Made by a program: the position numbers and the translations under genes
Shown here: positions 41,234 to 49,891 of the stretch, in pieces
How the letters are laid out: each line of letters begins with the position of its first letter
How positions within the stretch are numbered: position 1 is the stretch's first letter
The notes under the pieces: model-generated
The model's database searches: none
What the model was told of the DNA's origin: nothing
The model's input: the letters and a program-made list of their open reading frames with translations, nothing else
Source of the DNA: Streptomyces sp. NRRL S-1022
GTDB lineage: Bacteria; Actinomycetota; Actinomycetes; Streptomycetales; Streptomycetaceae
Direction of reading: 5' to 3'
Length of the DNA stretch: 64,000 nt
Assembly (NCBI RefSeq): GCF_000720135.1
Contig: NZ_JOIU01000005.1
Span: 124,001 to 188,000, forward strand

Positions 41234-42022
41234 ATGGTGACCTACACATCCGCCCTGGTGACCGGGGCATCCAGCGGCATCGGTCAGAGCCTGGCCCGGC
41301 GGCTGGCGGAGGAGGGGGCCGATGTGGTGGTGGTCGCGAGACGCGGTGACCGCCTGGAGAGCCTGGCCGAGGAGCTCCGCGGCCGGTACCAGGTGTCCGT
41401 CGAGGTGCTGACGGCCGACCTCACCGTGCCGGAGGAGCTGGCCGCGGTCGCCGAGCGGCTGACCGACCCCGACCGTCCGGTCGACCTGCTCGTCAACAAC
41501 GCCGGTGCGGGCTCCCGGCCACCCCGGCCGCTGGCGGACCAGCCGCTGGAGTACGAGCTGGGGAAGGTGGACCTCAACGTGCTGGCACCGCTGCGGCTGA
41601 CCCACGCGGCGCTGTCCGCGATGATTCCCCGTCGGCACGGCGGCATCCTCAACGTCTCGTCCATCGCCGGCTTCCTCCCTCAGCCCCAGGGCGCGACCTA
41701 TGCCGCGACCAAGGCCTTCCTGACGTCGATGACGGAGACGCTGTACTGCGAGGCACGCACGTCCGGTGTCCACGCCACAGTGCTCTGCCCCGGTTTCGTC
41801 CGGCGCGGTGAGGGCGGGGCGCACGGCGGGACGCGCAGCATCCGCCTGCCGGAGTTCGTCTGGCTCGACCGGGACGAGGTGGCCCGCGAGGCGATCGCGG
41901 CGGTGCGGTCCGGGGATCCGGTCTGCATCCCCGGGCGGCACTACCGGGCGGCCGTCAAGCTGAGCAGGATCCTGCCGCGCTCGGTGTCCTACCGCGTCTT
42001 CGAACGTCTGTGGGGGCGTTAG
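41234..42022 (+). CDS. Short-chain dehydrogenase/reductase (YdfG/DltE-like)
   Basis: 262 residues from ATG 41234 (GAGG upstream; a GTG one codon later is possible). Cofactor motif ALVTGASSGIGQSLAR, NNAG, Ser in LNVSSIAG, Tyr/Lys in TYAATKAFLTSM. The C-terminal tail HYRAAVKLSRILPRSVSYRVF is longer than in FabG enzymes and may touch membranes. It has its own SARP box (H) and ends at a strong hairpin convergent with the MFS gene. It may reduce a ketone or sugar intermediate. It could be the missing sugar reductase, but sugar 3-ketoreductases normally belong to other families. Confidence 0.82.
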   Translation: MVTYTSALVTGASSGIGQSLARRLAEEGADVVVVARRGDRLESLAEELRGRYQVSVEVLTADLTVPEELAAVAERLTDPDRPVDLLVNNAGAGSRPPRPLADQPLEYELGKVDLNVLAPLRLTHAALSAMIPRRHGGILNVSSIAGFLPQPQGATYAATKAFLTSMTETLYCEARTSGVHATVLCPGFVRRGEGGAHGGTRSIRLPEFVWLDRDEVAREAIAAVRSGDPVCIPGRHYRAAVKLSRILPRSVSYRVFERLWGR

Positions 42023-42047
42023 GACGCGGGCTACGGCGGCTGATCGC

Positions 42048-42081
42048 GGGGGAGCCGGGACGTGGAGGTCCTGGCTCCCCC
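42048..42081. terminator. Bidirectional terminator between the SDR and MFS genes
   Basis: Arms 42048-42061 and 42068-42081, paired with one mismatch, loop of 6 nt; between convergent stops. Confidence 0.7.
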
Positions 42082-42101
42082 CGGGTCAGTGCTCCCGGTT
42101 C

Positions 42102-43808
42102 CTATCCCCACTGCCGTGCGCGGGCCGGGAGGAGGAAGGAGAGCAGGAAGACCAGCAGCATGGCTCCCGCCGCGCACCACAGGGTGCGCTGGAGCGCCAG
42201 GGTGAAGTTCTCCCCGTTCGCCCGGGACCCGGCGTGCTCGAACGCCGCTGCCATCCGCTTGGTGACGGAGTCCGGCACCTGGGCGGTCGTCCCGCCCCCG
42301 GAACTGGCTCCACCGCAGCTCGCCGGCGTCTGCGACGGGTCCTTCGCCACCATCCGGTCGTGGTAGCAGGACCGGAAGGTCGAGATCACCTTGTCCTGGA
42401 CCGGGCCCGACACATGCGCCGCCGACATCTCCGCCCGCAGCTGCGGGGCCACCCGGTCCGCGATACCGGTGGACTGGGAGCCGAGCAACGTGAAGAAGAC
42501 GACGCCGAGGATGGCGATGCCGGCCGAGGCCCCGATCTGGGTGATCGCGTTCACCAGACCCGACGCGGACCCGATCTCCCGCGGTTCCACGGCCGCCAGC
42601 ACGATGCCGAACAGCGAGGAGACCACGGCCCCCATGCCGAGGCCGGCCACCACCAGGCTGGGCAGCATCTCCCAGGACGAGGCGTTGGTCCCCTCGTAGT
42701 GCAGCGTCAGGATGAGCGCGACGAAGGCGGCACACATGACCAGCGCCCCGATGCTGAGCAGCTTGCGGCCGAGCCTGGGGGCGAGGACCGCGCCGGAGAC
42801 CGCCGATCCGACGGCCATGCCGAGCGACCAGGGCAGGGCGGTGAGGCCCGCGTGCATGATCTCGAAGCCGCGGCCGATCTGCAGGTACATCATGAAGACG
42901 AAGAAGAACCCGATCAGCCCGGCGAAGAACAGGAACCCGATGAGCAGACCCGCGTTGAACGGGAGCTTGCGGAAGAGGCTCATCTCGACCAGCGGAGACT
43001 TGCCGGCGCGGCCCTTGCGGATCTGCACGAAGGCGAAGAGCGCGAGCACCGGAAGCGACAGCGCCATGGACACGTACGTCCACGCCGGCCACCCCAGGTC
43101 CCGCCCCTTCAGCAGGGGGTAGACCAGCAGCAGCATGGCCGCCGTGACCAGCAGGCTGCCCACGATGTCGATCCGCTGCACATGCTCGGACCTGGTGTTC
43201 TGCACGTACAGGACGGCGCCGACCAGCGCGATGATCCCGACCGGGATGTTGACCAGGAAGATCGAGCGCCACTCCAGGCCGAACACGTCGGCCTTGATCA
43301 GCAGCGCGCCGAGCATCGGCCCGCTGACCACGGCGAGGCCGGAGACCCCGCCGAACATGCCGGCCACCATGGCCCCTTCCTTGGGCGGGAAGGTCGCCAT
43401 CAGGGTGGAGAGCACCTGCGGCACCATGAGGGCGGCCATCGCGCCCTGCAGCACCCGGGCGGCGATCAGCATTCCGGGGCCCTGGGCCGCTCCGCACAGG
43501 GCCGAGGAGAGCACGAAACCGGCCACGCCGATCACGAAGAGGTTCTTGCGGCCGAAGATGTCTCCCAGCCGGCTGCCGGTGATCAGCACCAGCGCGAACG
43601 CCAGCGCGTACCCGGACGCCACCCACTGGGCGTCGGAGTCGCTCGTCCCTAAGTCCCTCTGCAGAGACGGGATGGCCACGTTCACGATGGTCCCGTCGAG
43701 CAGGTCCATGAAGCTCGCCAGGAGCAGGGCGATGAGGGCCCACCATCGCCGGGAGTTCCGGTCCGAGCCGCCCGGGCCGGCGGGCACTTCCACATCGGTT
43801 GCAGTCAC
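42102..43808 (-). CDS. MFS drug transporter, DHA2 (14-TM) family
   Basis: 568 residues from GTG 43808 (GAGGAGAC upstream). Opens WWALIALLLASFMDLLDGTIVNVAIPSL; motif A is GSRLGDIFGRKNLF and motif C-like sequence follows. About 14 hydrophobic segments are visible, with a large loop (residues about 490-540) near the C-terminus. It is an EmrB/QacA-type proton antiporter, the likely exporter of the polyketide. It is divergent from the MarR gene, which most likely represses it. Confidence 0.92.
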   Translation of the reverse strand: MTATDVEVPAGPGGSDRNSRRWWALIALLLASFMDLLDGTIVNVAIPSLQRDLGTSDSDAQWVASGYALAFALVLITGSRLGDIFGRKNLFVIGVAGFVLSSALCGAAQGPGMLIAARVLQGAMAALMVPQVLSTLMATFPPKEGAMVAGMFGGVSGLAVVSGPMLGALLIKADVFGLEWRSIFLVNIPVGIIALVGAVLYVQNTRSEHVQRIDIVGSLLVTAAMLLLVYPLLKGRDLGWPAWTYVSMALSLPVLALFAFVQIRKGRAGKSPLVEMSLFRKLPFNAGLLIGFLFFAGLIGFFFVFMMYLQIGRGFEIMHAGLTALPWSLGMAVGSAVSGAVLAPRLGRKLLSIGALVMCAAFVALILTLHYEGTNASSWEMLPSLVVAGLGMGAVVSSLFGIVLAAVEPREIGSASGLVNAITQIGASAGIAILGVVFFTLLGSQSTGIADRVAPQLRAEMSAAHVSGPVQDKVISTFRSCYHDRMVAKDPSQTPASCGGASSGGGTTAQVPDSVTKRMAAAFEHAGSRANGENFTLALQRTLWCAAGAMLLVFLLSFLLPARARQWG

Positions 43809-44002
43809 ATCAGTCTCCTCGTTGCTTGGCTTACGGCCCGACGGTCGTACCGCGTAACAGTCGCGGGTGGGACAGGCAGCTGCGTGCCGCCCCGATCCGG
43901 CAGGATCCACGGTGGTTCCCCTTGTGAACAGGGGGAGTTGGACCTGGGTGAGGGAGTGTCAGAAGAAGGAGCGGCTCGGTTGAGAAGTCGACCGCTATGA
44001 AG

Positions 44003-44026
44003 TATCTTAGCTTAGGAGCCAAGATA
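44003..44026. promoter_or_regulatory. MarR-type operator in the MFS/marR intergenic region
   Basis: TATCTT (44003-44008) and AAGATA (44021-44026) are inverted arms; the inner bases extend the palindrome partly (TAGC / GCCA). It sits in the AT-richest part of the region, 21 bp upstream of the marR start. A MarR dimer bound here could block both genes and be released by the product. Confidence 0.65.
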
Positions 44027-44046
44027 TTAGGGAGGCTTTAGCACAC

Positions 44047-44544
44047 ATGTCAACTGGCCTGCCCCCGAGGGAGGATCTCGTCGGTGCCCTCTCCTGGAAG
44101 CTGCGTCGCCTCAGTGGTGAGACCGTCCTGTTCCACCAGGCGATCGCCGACCGACTGGGCATCAGCCCGACCGACTTGAAGTGTCTCGACCTCGCGTCCT
44201 CCGGTCCCGGACCGGTCACCGCGGGTCGGCTGGCCGAGGTCTCCGGACTCACCTCCGGCGCCATCACCGGCGTGATCAACCGCCTGGAGAAGGCCGGACT
44301 GGTGACCCGGGAGCAGGATCCGAACGACCGGCGAAAGGTGATCATCGTTGTCAACCCGAACGTGCCCGACAAGGTCGTCGGACTCTTCGGCTCGATAACG
44401 GACTCGATGATGGAGCTGTGCTCCCGCTACGCCGACCACGAGCTGGCACTCGTGCTCGACTTCGTCAGCCACGCGGCGGAGACCACCCACAACGAGGCCA
44501 CGAAGCTCCAGCAGAGCACCGGGATGCCTGCTGCCCGCAGCTGA
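44047..44544 (+). CDS. MarR-family transcriptional regulator
   Basis: 165 residues. The winged helix is seen in TAGRLAEVSGLTSGAITGVI and the wing LVTREQDPNDRRKVII. Helix 1 (WKLRRLSGETVLFHQAIADR) would form the dimer interface. It is divergent from the MFS exporter, an arrangement typical of a local repressor responding to the exported compound. A palindrome in the shared promoter fits. It marks the right end of the cluster. Confidence 0.88.
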   Translation: MSTGLPPREDLVGALSWKLRRLSGETVLFHQAIADRLGISPTDLKCLDLASSGPGPVTAGRLAEVSGLTSGAITGVINRLEKAGLVTREQDPNDRRKVIIVVNPNVPDKVVGLFGSITDSMMELCSRYADHELALVLDFVSHAAETTHNEATKLQQSTGMPAARS

Positions 44545-44684
44545 CACCGCACCGGATACCGATCAAGGTAACCGCCCACTGGCCGCCTCGGTGGGGATAC
44601 CTCTGTCCCCCGTCAGAGATATCCCCGCCGGGGCTTCATCGATTCCGAACCAGGCGTGGCGGTCCATGGGAACGAAGGAGCGCG

Positions 44685-45461
44685 ATGACGCACTTGAAGA
44701 TCGATCGGCCGCGGCGCATGACGCTGGAGGGGGTGGCAGCCATCCGGTCCTTCATCGCCAGGGGGCGCATCCAGGTGATCGGGACGGACGACGACAACGT
44801 CACGCTGGACGTCTCCGAGATCGACCAGCACCCGATCAGTGTCCAGCACCAGGACGGTCTGCTCTTATTGGGGCACCACGGCACCGGCATGCAGCAGTTG
44901 GTGAGGGGCCGGCTGCGCCACCGGCCCCCTCAACACGCCGTCATATACCTCGCCGTACCGCGCGATTGCGCTCTCGACCTGTGGTCCGTCTCCGCCGACG
45001 TACTGGCCGGCGGCAGCCGGGGCGAGGTCCAGGTGCACAACGGGGAGGGCGAGACCACGCTGGACCGGCTGTCCGGCGCGGTCGAGGTGGAGACCTCCTC
45101 GGGGCACGTGGACGCCATCGACCTGAGTGGCGACGTCGAGATCCGGTCGGTGTCCGGCACGGTCGCCCTGTACGCCACACCCCGCAGGACCCGGGCGCTG
45201 AAACTGTCGAGCGTGTCGGGTGACATCAGCATCTGCCTGCCGGAGACGGCTGACGCCAGGGTTCACCTGGAGTCCGTCAACGGACGGGTCTCCAGTCAGT
45301 TCGAGGGCATCGTCCCGGTCAAGATGCCGGGACACCACAAGGCCAAGGGAGACATCGGCAGCGGCAGCGCCTCGATCTGGGCCAGCAGCGTCTCCGGCCG
45401 CGTCGTACTGCTCAACGGCGGCAGGCTCGACGACACCGAAAGTACCGGCATCGCGGACTAG
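44685..45461 (+). CDS. DUF4097 beta-strand-repeat protein, with a TTA codon
   Basis: 258 residues, ATG after GAAGGAG. Repeated strand units such as GEVQVHNGEGETTLDRLSG, GHVDAIDLSGDVEIRSVSG and LKLSSVSGDISICLP are the DUF4097/adhesin-like pattern. No signal peptide or membrane segment. A Leu in LLLLGHHG (44865-44867) uses TTA, so bldA may control it. In Streptomyces such genes are often next to a PadR regulator, as here (416 bp upstream). Function unknown; probably not part of the biosynthetic pathway. Confidence 0.8.
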   Translation: MTHLKIDRPRRMTLEGVAAIRSFIARGRIQVIGTDDDNVTLDVSEIDQHPISVQHQDGLLLLGHHGTGMQQLVRGRLRHRPPQHAVIYLAVPRDCALDLWSVSADVLAGGSRGEVQVHNGEGETTLDRLSGAVEVETSSGHVDAIDLSGDVEIRSVSGTVALYATPRRTRALKLSSVSGDISICLPETADARVHLESVNGRVSSQFEGIVPVKMPGHHKAKGDIGSGSASIWASSVSGRVVLLNGGRLDDTESTGIAD

Positions 45462-45877
45462 CTCCCCGTCGGGCGTCCTGTGCGGAGGGGGGCAGCTTCG
45501 CGTGTCCTGGCCCCTCGCGGAAGCGGCGCCCGCCGGTGCCGCCGGCCCTCGGCCGGCCTCTTCGACCGGAGCCGAACCCGAGCAGGGCCCGCGTCAGGAC
45601 TCGGGCCCACGTCGCGGTTTCGGCTCGCGTCAAGGCTTCGGCCCGCGTCGCGGAGAGGGTGACCAGGCCGGCGTCACCCAGCCGGCGCGCGATGCCGGTC
45701 TCGGGGACACCGCGGGGCTGGACGCGGCGATCTCTTCAGCAGGCCGTCGGTCTTCACATAGAGTGCGGTGGCGAGGGAGTCCAGGTCAGGCACCACAACC
45801 GGCCTGCGGACTCCCTCGCCTCATCTCGCGCACGCAAGGAAGCCCCCCGGCACCAGTCTTCCAGGAGGAACGGACAG
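45462..45877. other. 416-bp gap with a long-loop inverted repeat before the padR gene
   Basis: Most of the gap is GC-rich with many short direct repeats (variants of GCGTCA-GGC-TTCGG-CCGCG near 45590-45660) and no supported gene. At 45770-45782 and 45808-45820 there is a perfect 13-bp inverted repeat (GGCGAGGGAGTCC arms) with a 25-nt loop, ending 57 bp before the padR start. It may be a PadR operator or a hairpin in the leader. Confidence 0.5.
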
Positions 45878-46534
45878 ATGAGCGACAACCTCCGCTTCTC
45901 CCACGGAGAGATACGGCACCACCTGCTGGCCCTGCTCGATCAGCAGCCCAGCCACGGTTACGGACTGCTCACCAAGCTGAGCGAGCGGTTCGCCGGCGCC
46001 TACCGCCCCTCGCCCGGCACCGTCTATCCGCGGCTGCGCCAGCTGGAGGCCGAGGGCCTGCTCAGCCATGAGACGGCCAACGGCCACAAGGTCTACCGGC
46101 TCACGCCGGCCGGCCGGCAGGAGCTGGAACGCCTGCAGGCCGCCGAAAGCCCCTCCCGTACCGCCGGGCGACCCGTCGGACAGGGTGCCGCGCAGAGCCC
46201 GGCGGCTCCCGCGGCTCCGGTGGAAAACCTGAGCGACCCCATCCGCAGCGCGGTCGAGGAGATCGTCGGCGATTTCCGGAAGCAGTTCGGATCCGCGAGG
46301 GAACGGCCGCCGCTCGGCTTGGACGAGCACCGCGGACTCAGCTGGATCGTATCGCTCCCGCCTGATCCGCAGCCTTCCGCCAGGATGCTCTTCCAGCAGA
46401 GGCTCGACGACCTCACCACAGCCGCACAGCAGCTGCTCCGGTCCGGATCCACCCCGGACGACGTGCTGTGGGAGGGCGCGCGACTCCTGGAGGAGGTGAC
46501 GGCCAAGCTCGGCCGGGGCGGTCCCACGAGCTGA
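45878..46534 (+). CDS. PadR-family transcriptional regulator
   Basis: 218 residues, ATG after AGGAGGAAC. Winged helix: IRHHLLALLDQQPSHGYGLL, then SPGTVYPRLRQLEAEGLL and HKVYRLTPAGRQEL. The C-terminal half is longer than PadR minimum and has a Ser/Pro/Ala-rich linker (APAAPVENL) before a helical region. It partners the DUF4097 gene. Its ligand is unknown. Confidence 0.88.
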   Translation: MSDNLRFSHGEIRHHLLALLDQQPSHGYGLLTKLSERFAGAYRPSPGTVYPRLRQLEAEGLLSHETANGHKVYRLTPAGRQELERLQAAESPSRTAGRPVGQGAAQSPAAPAAPVENLSDPIRSAVEEIVGDFRKQFGSARERPPLGLDEHRGLSWIVSLPPDPQPSARMLFQQRLDDLTTAAQQLLRSGSTPDDVLWEGARLLEEVTAKLGRGGPTS

Positions 46535-46540
46535 CCGTGC

Positions 46541-46783
46541 TCAGGCCCTGCGCCGCTGGTTCAGGGCCGCGAGCGACAGGATCGACGCCACCATGGACGC
46601 GAGCGGAGTGAGGGTGGCATCGAGACATTGGTGCCAGTCGGCCTCCGGCTCCTCGGACCCGGCGTCGGCCTCCGCGATCCGGTCCGCACTCACGGTGCGG
46701 ACCGCGCCGGAGCCACCTCCACCCTGTCGCCGCGCATCCGGGCCCGTGCCTTCTGGTCGCAGACTCACCATGCCTCCGAACAC
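46541..46783 (-). CDS. Doubtful small ORF
   Basis: 80 codons from GTG 46783, with GGGAG 7-8 nt upstream. It ends CLDATLTPLASMVASILSLAALNQRRRA, a possible hydrophobic helix with a basic tail; the rest is charged and not recognisable. It is convergent with padR (gap 6 bp). It could be a small peptide gene or chance. Confidence 0.3.
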   Translation of the reverse strand: MFGGMVSLRPEGTGPDARRQGGGGSGAVRTVSADRIAEADAGSEEPEADWHQCLDATLTPLASMVASILSLAALNQRRRA

Positions 46784-46840
46784 GCCGTAGCTCCCGTGTA
46801 CGGATACTTTTCCGGGTGAACCTGGACGGCCCCTGGAGGC

Positions 46841-46972
46841 CTAGAAGAAGCCCAGCTTCTTCGGCGAGTACGACACGAGCAGGTTCTTCGTCTGCTGGTG
46901 GTACACGTCTTGCATGGCACTCACCAGGTGAAATGGCATGAGGCTGGGCAGCGTGCGCATCGCTGGTCCGTG
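46841..46972 (-). pseudogene. Truncated 3' end of an aldehyde-dehydrogenase gene
   Basis: The last 18 codons ([18 protein letters not shown]) are identical in protein to the end of the full aldehyde dehydrogenase at 51321-52844, and the DNA matches it closely around both stop codons (46841 and 51321). Beyond about 46905 the similarity is lost. It is a relic, not a working gene, and marks one side of the 46.8-51.3 kb rearranged segment. Confidence 0.7.
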
Positions 46973-47348
46973 CATGGTCCGGATCCTGGACCGAGACCTG
47001 ACCCGACTCGCAGCCTTTGCGCCTGGGCGCGCCGCGTGGTGGCGTGGGATCAGGGCACGCCCCCCGAGCGCCGGTGGTATAGCCACTGCGGGAAGCATGT
47101 CCGCGGAGAAACCTGTGGTGGTGCCGGAGACGCCCGGGGCGGTGATGACGGTGGCGGCGTTCGTGAAGGTGGTGCGGCTCCGGGCCGTTCGGTGCGGGCA
47201 CCAGGTCGGTGAGCACGTTCTCCCGATGGTCTCTGTTCTCGAAGTGCCCGACATGCGGGCGCCCAGGACCCTTGCCGGGGACCGGTGGGTCTGGTTCTGT
47301 ACCGCCCTACAGGTGCGTGATCACGGAGACACGAGGAGAACGAGCGGC
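46973..47348. other. Gap without a supported gene
   Basis: The 376 bp between the dehydrogenase relic and the DinB-type gene show no ribosome site plus ORF that I would defend. No inverted repeat of note. It is probably degraded DNA left by the rearrangement. Confidence 0.4.
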
Positions 47349-48173
47349 GTGGAGCGGGGAACGCAGACGAGAACCAGGGACTCCCTGCCGGAAGGACTCG
47401 GTCAGGCGATACGGGAGACCGCCACTGCCATCGCCGCGCTCCTGGACGGCGCGACGGACATGACCGTTCCGGTACCGGGGTTGGAGTGGACCGTCGGCGA
47501 GACGGCCGCCCACCTGGTACTGGCCAACGGCCTGATGGCCGATCTCGCGTCCGGCCGAGAACGCCTCTACGGGGACGGCACGCCGCAGAGCCTCGCGGCG
47601 GCCAATGCACAGAGTCTCATCGAGTTTCCCGAGCGCGGGGCGGAACCGCTGGCCGCGATGATCGTGGAGCGGGCCGACGTGTTCCTGGACGCGGTGGACC
47701 GAGCCATGGCGGACGGGACCGCGGGCCGGACGCTCCTGACCCCGCTCGGTCCTATGGACCAGGACGTTCTCGCCTCGTACCTGCTGACCCACATGCTGGG
47801 CCACGGTTACGATCTCGCCCGTGGGCTGCGTCGGCCGCACATGATCAACGAGATGCGGGTCGGGTTGTGCCTGCCGTTCCTGAAGGCGGCGATGCCGCGC
47901 ATCGTCGCCGCCTCCGCGCTGACGGCCCGTTACACCTTGCGTATCCGGGGCGGCGCGGCATTCGGGGTCACCTTCACCGACGGCACGGTCGAGGTGCTTC
48001 CTGACCCGCCCGAGCGTTCGGACTGCACCATCCTCACCGAGCCGGTCGCTTTTCTTCTCATCGCGCTGGGACGTCTGGGCCCGTGGCAGGCCATGGCCCG
48101 CGGAGATGTGCTCGCCTGGGGCCGCAAACCCTGGCTCGCCCCCCGCTTCCCCACCCTGTTCAACGCACCCTGA
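47349..48173 (+). CDS. Maleylpyruvate-isomerase-like (DinB fold) protein with SCP2-like C-terminus
   Basis: 274 residues from GTG 47349 (CGAGGAGAAC upstream). The N-terminal helical bundle shows VPGLEWTVGETAAHLVLANGL and LTHMLGHGYDLARGL, the metal-His pattern of mycothiol-dependent maleylpyruvate isomerase-type proteins. The end (VTFTDGTVEVLPDPPERSDC, then LGRLGPWQAMARGDVLAWGR) looks like an SCP2 domain. Such proteins use mycothiol or are small-molecule-binding. Not obviously connected with the cluster. Confidence 0.7.
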   Translation: MERGTQTRTRDSLPEGLGQAIRETATAIAALLDGATDMTVPVPGLEWTVGETAAHLVLANGLMADLASGRERLYGDGTPQSLAAANAQSLIEFPERGAEPLAAMIVERADVFLDAVDRAMADGTAGRTLLTPLGPMDQDVLASYLLTHMLGHGYDLARGLRRPHMINEMRVGLCLPFLKAAMPRIVAASALTARYTLRIRGGAAFGVTFTDGTVEVLPDPPERSDCTILTEPVAFLLIALGRLGPWQAMARGDVLAWGRKPWLAPRFPTLFNAP

Positions 48174-48189
48174 CCATGGCCTTCCTGGA

Positions 48190-48540
48190 TCAAGCCCTAC
48201 TGGTGACTGACCCCAAGGTCGGTGGTCGTGGGCGGTCAGGGAGCGGATGGCCGCGGCTACTGGTGTGGTGGTTGTGCCAGATTGCCGTGGTCAGGGCGAG
48301 GAGCCGGTGCAGGACACGGACGGCCACCCCGCCGGGCGTGCGGCCACCGCGGCGTTCGAGGTTCAGTTGGGTTGTGAGGGTCTGGTTGACGGACTCGATC
48401 AGCTGCCGCAGCGGCTTGAACAACTCGGCTCAGGCCCGTTCGGGTTCGCCCTTGCGGGCCGGCCGCAGCAGCCGGACACCGAGGTCGGCAAGCTGCCGCT
48501 CGAAGTCGCGACCGCAGGGTTCATGGGGAACCTGGGCCGG
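48190..48540 (-). mobile_element. IS982-family transposase remnant with an in-frame stop
   Basis: The minus strand encodes GRDFERQLADLGVRLLRPAR-KGEPERA, a TGA at 48427-48429, then AELFKPLRQLIESVNQTLTT, NLERRGGRTPGGVAVRVL and LLALTTAIWHN. This is the C-terminal third of an IS982-type DDE transposase, with one nonsense change (expected GGA) and no N-terminal part. No terminal inverted repeats are visible. Inactive. Confidence 0.7.
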
Positions 48541-48657
48541 AAGTGGGCGCATCACCCAGCCGGCTCTCACCACGTGCTGGGCGATGCGCCTCCCGGCCGG
48601 GTGAGCGGTGGGGTCGGGGGCGGGGGCAGTCATGGTGGTCTTCCCCGTCGGTATCGG

Positions 48658-49878
48658 TCAGTGGCCCGACATCGGGCGCAGGCGCACGGGGACGGAGGCG
48701 TGTCCGTTGCTGATGAGGCTCGGCAGCCTCTTCAGCGCCGTTCGCCCCGTGGCGAGTTGGGCGTCGGGGAAGCGTTCGAAGAGCAGGCGCAGCGCGGTGG
48801 CGACTTCGAGTCGGGCCAGCGGGGCACCGAGGCAGAAGTGAACGCCGTGTCCGAAGGCGAGGTGTTCCTTGCTGGGGCGGGTGGCGTCGAAACGGTCGGC
48901 CTCCTCGTGCCAGTCGGGGTGGCGGTTGGCGGCGGCGTAGGAGGCGAGGATCGCCTCGCCGGCCTTGATCGTCTGGCCGTCGGGGAGCGGGATGTCGGTG
49001 CGGGCGTAGCGCAGGGGAAGGTGCTTGACCGCGGGTTGGTGGCGCAGGGTCTCCTCGACGACGTCCTGCCAGGTGCAGCGGCCTCCCCGGATGTGGGCGA
49101 GCTGCTGGGGATCGGTCAGCAGGGTGGTGATGGCCTGGTCGATGACGTTGACGGTGGTCTCGTATCCGGCGCTGATCATCAGCAGGAGCGTGTCGCGTAG
49201 CTCGGCGTGGCTGAGGGCGGAGCCGTCTTCCTCGTCGCGGGTGGCGATCAGCAGCGAGGTCATGTCCTCACCGGGCTCGGTGCGCTTGGTCTCGATCAGG
49301 ACGTCCAGCAGGCTGTAGAGGGCGGCGGTGTTCGCGGCCTGTTCCTCGGCGGAGAGATGGGTGGCGAACACGTTGTCCACCACGGTGCGGAGTTCGGCGC
49401 GCTGGTCGGCGGGGACGCCCATGAGCTTGCCGATGACAGCGATCGGGAGCGGGTAGGCGAGGTGCTCGCGCAGGTCGACCGTCTCGCCGACCGGGAGGGC
49501 GTCGAGGATGCCGTCGACGAGGGCCTCGATGTCCGCCTGGAGGGCGGCGGTGCGGCGGGCGGAGAGGGCGGGGGCAACCATGCGGCGCAGGCGGCTGTGA
49601 TCCTTGCCGTAGGCGGTGAACATGTTCTCCACCGCGACCCACAGGGCCAGTGGCCAGGTGGCGACGGTCTCGGCGAAGGCCGGCCAGTGGGCGCGGCCGT
49701 CCTTGGAGACGTCCTTGCTGGTCAGGAGATGCTTGAGGAAGGCCGGGTCGGAGACCGACCAGGCGCGCACGCCGAGGATGTCCACCAGCGTCGCCGGGCC
49801 GCGCTCGCGCAGGGCCTGGTGTTCGGCGTCTGGGTCGGATCCGGTCGGGTCGAGGACGAGTATCTGCTGTTCGGACAC
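48658..49878 (-). CDS. Cytochrome P450 4 (CYP154-like)
   Basis: 406 residues from GTG 49878. Opening VLDPTGSDPDAEHQALRERG and ARTWSVSD-type start are like CYP154 enzymes. I-helix LLMISAGYETTVNV, ExxR in VEETLRH, heme loop FGHGVHFCLGAPLARLEV. All core elements are intact. It follows a broken P450 gene (13-bp gap) on the same strand, the arrangement of the CYP157-CYP154 pairs at the end of Streptomyces conservons. It lacks SARP boxes and lies beyond the MarR gene, so it is probably not a cluster tailoring enzyme. Confidence 0.85.
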   Translation of the reverse strand: MSEQQILVLDPTGSDPDAEHQALRERGPATLVDILGVRAWSVSDPAFLKHLLTSKDVSKDGRAHWPAFAETVATWPLALWVAVENMFTAYGKDHSRLRRMVAPALSARRTAALQADIEALVDGILDALPVGETVDLREHLAYPLPIAVIGKLMGVPADQRAELRTVVDNVFATHLSAEEQAANTAALYSLLDVLIETKRTEPGEDMTSLLIATRDEEDGSALSHAELRDTLLLMISAGYETTVNVIDQAITTLLTDPQQLAHIRGGRCTWQDVVEETLRHQPAVKHLPLRYARTDIPLPDGQTIKAGEAILASYAAANRHPDWHEEADRFDATRPSKEHLAFGHGVHFCLGAPLARLEVATALRLLFERFPDAQLATGRTALKRLPSLISNGHASVPVRLRPMSGH

Positions 49879-49891
49879 GGTGAGGTCTCTT

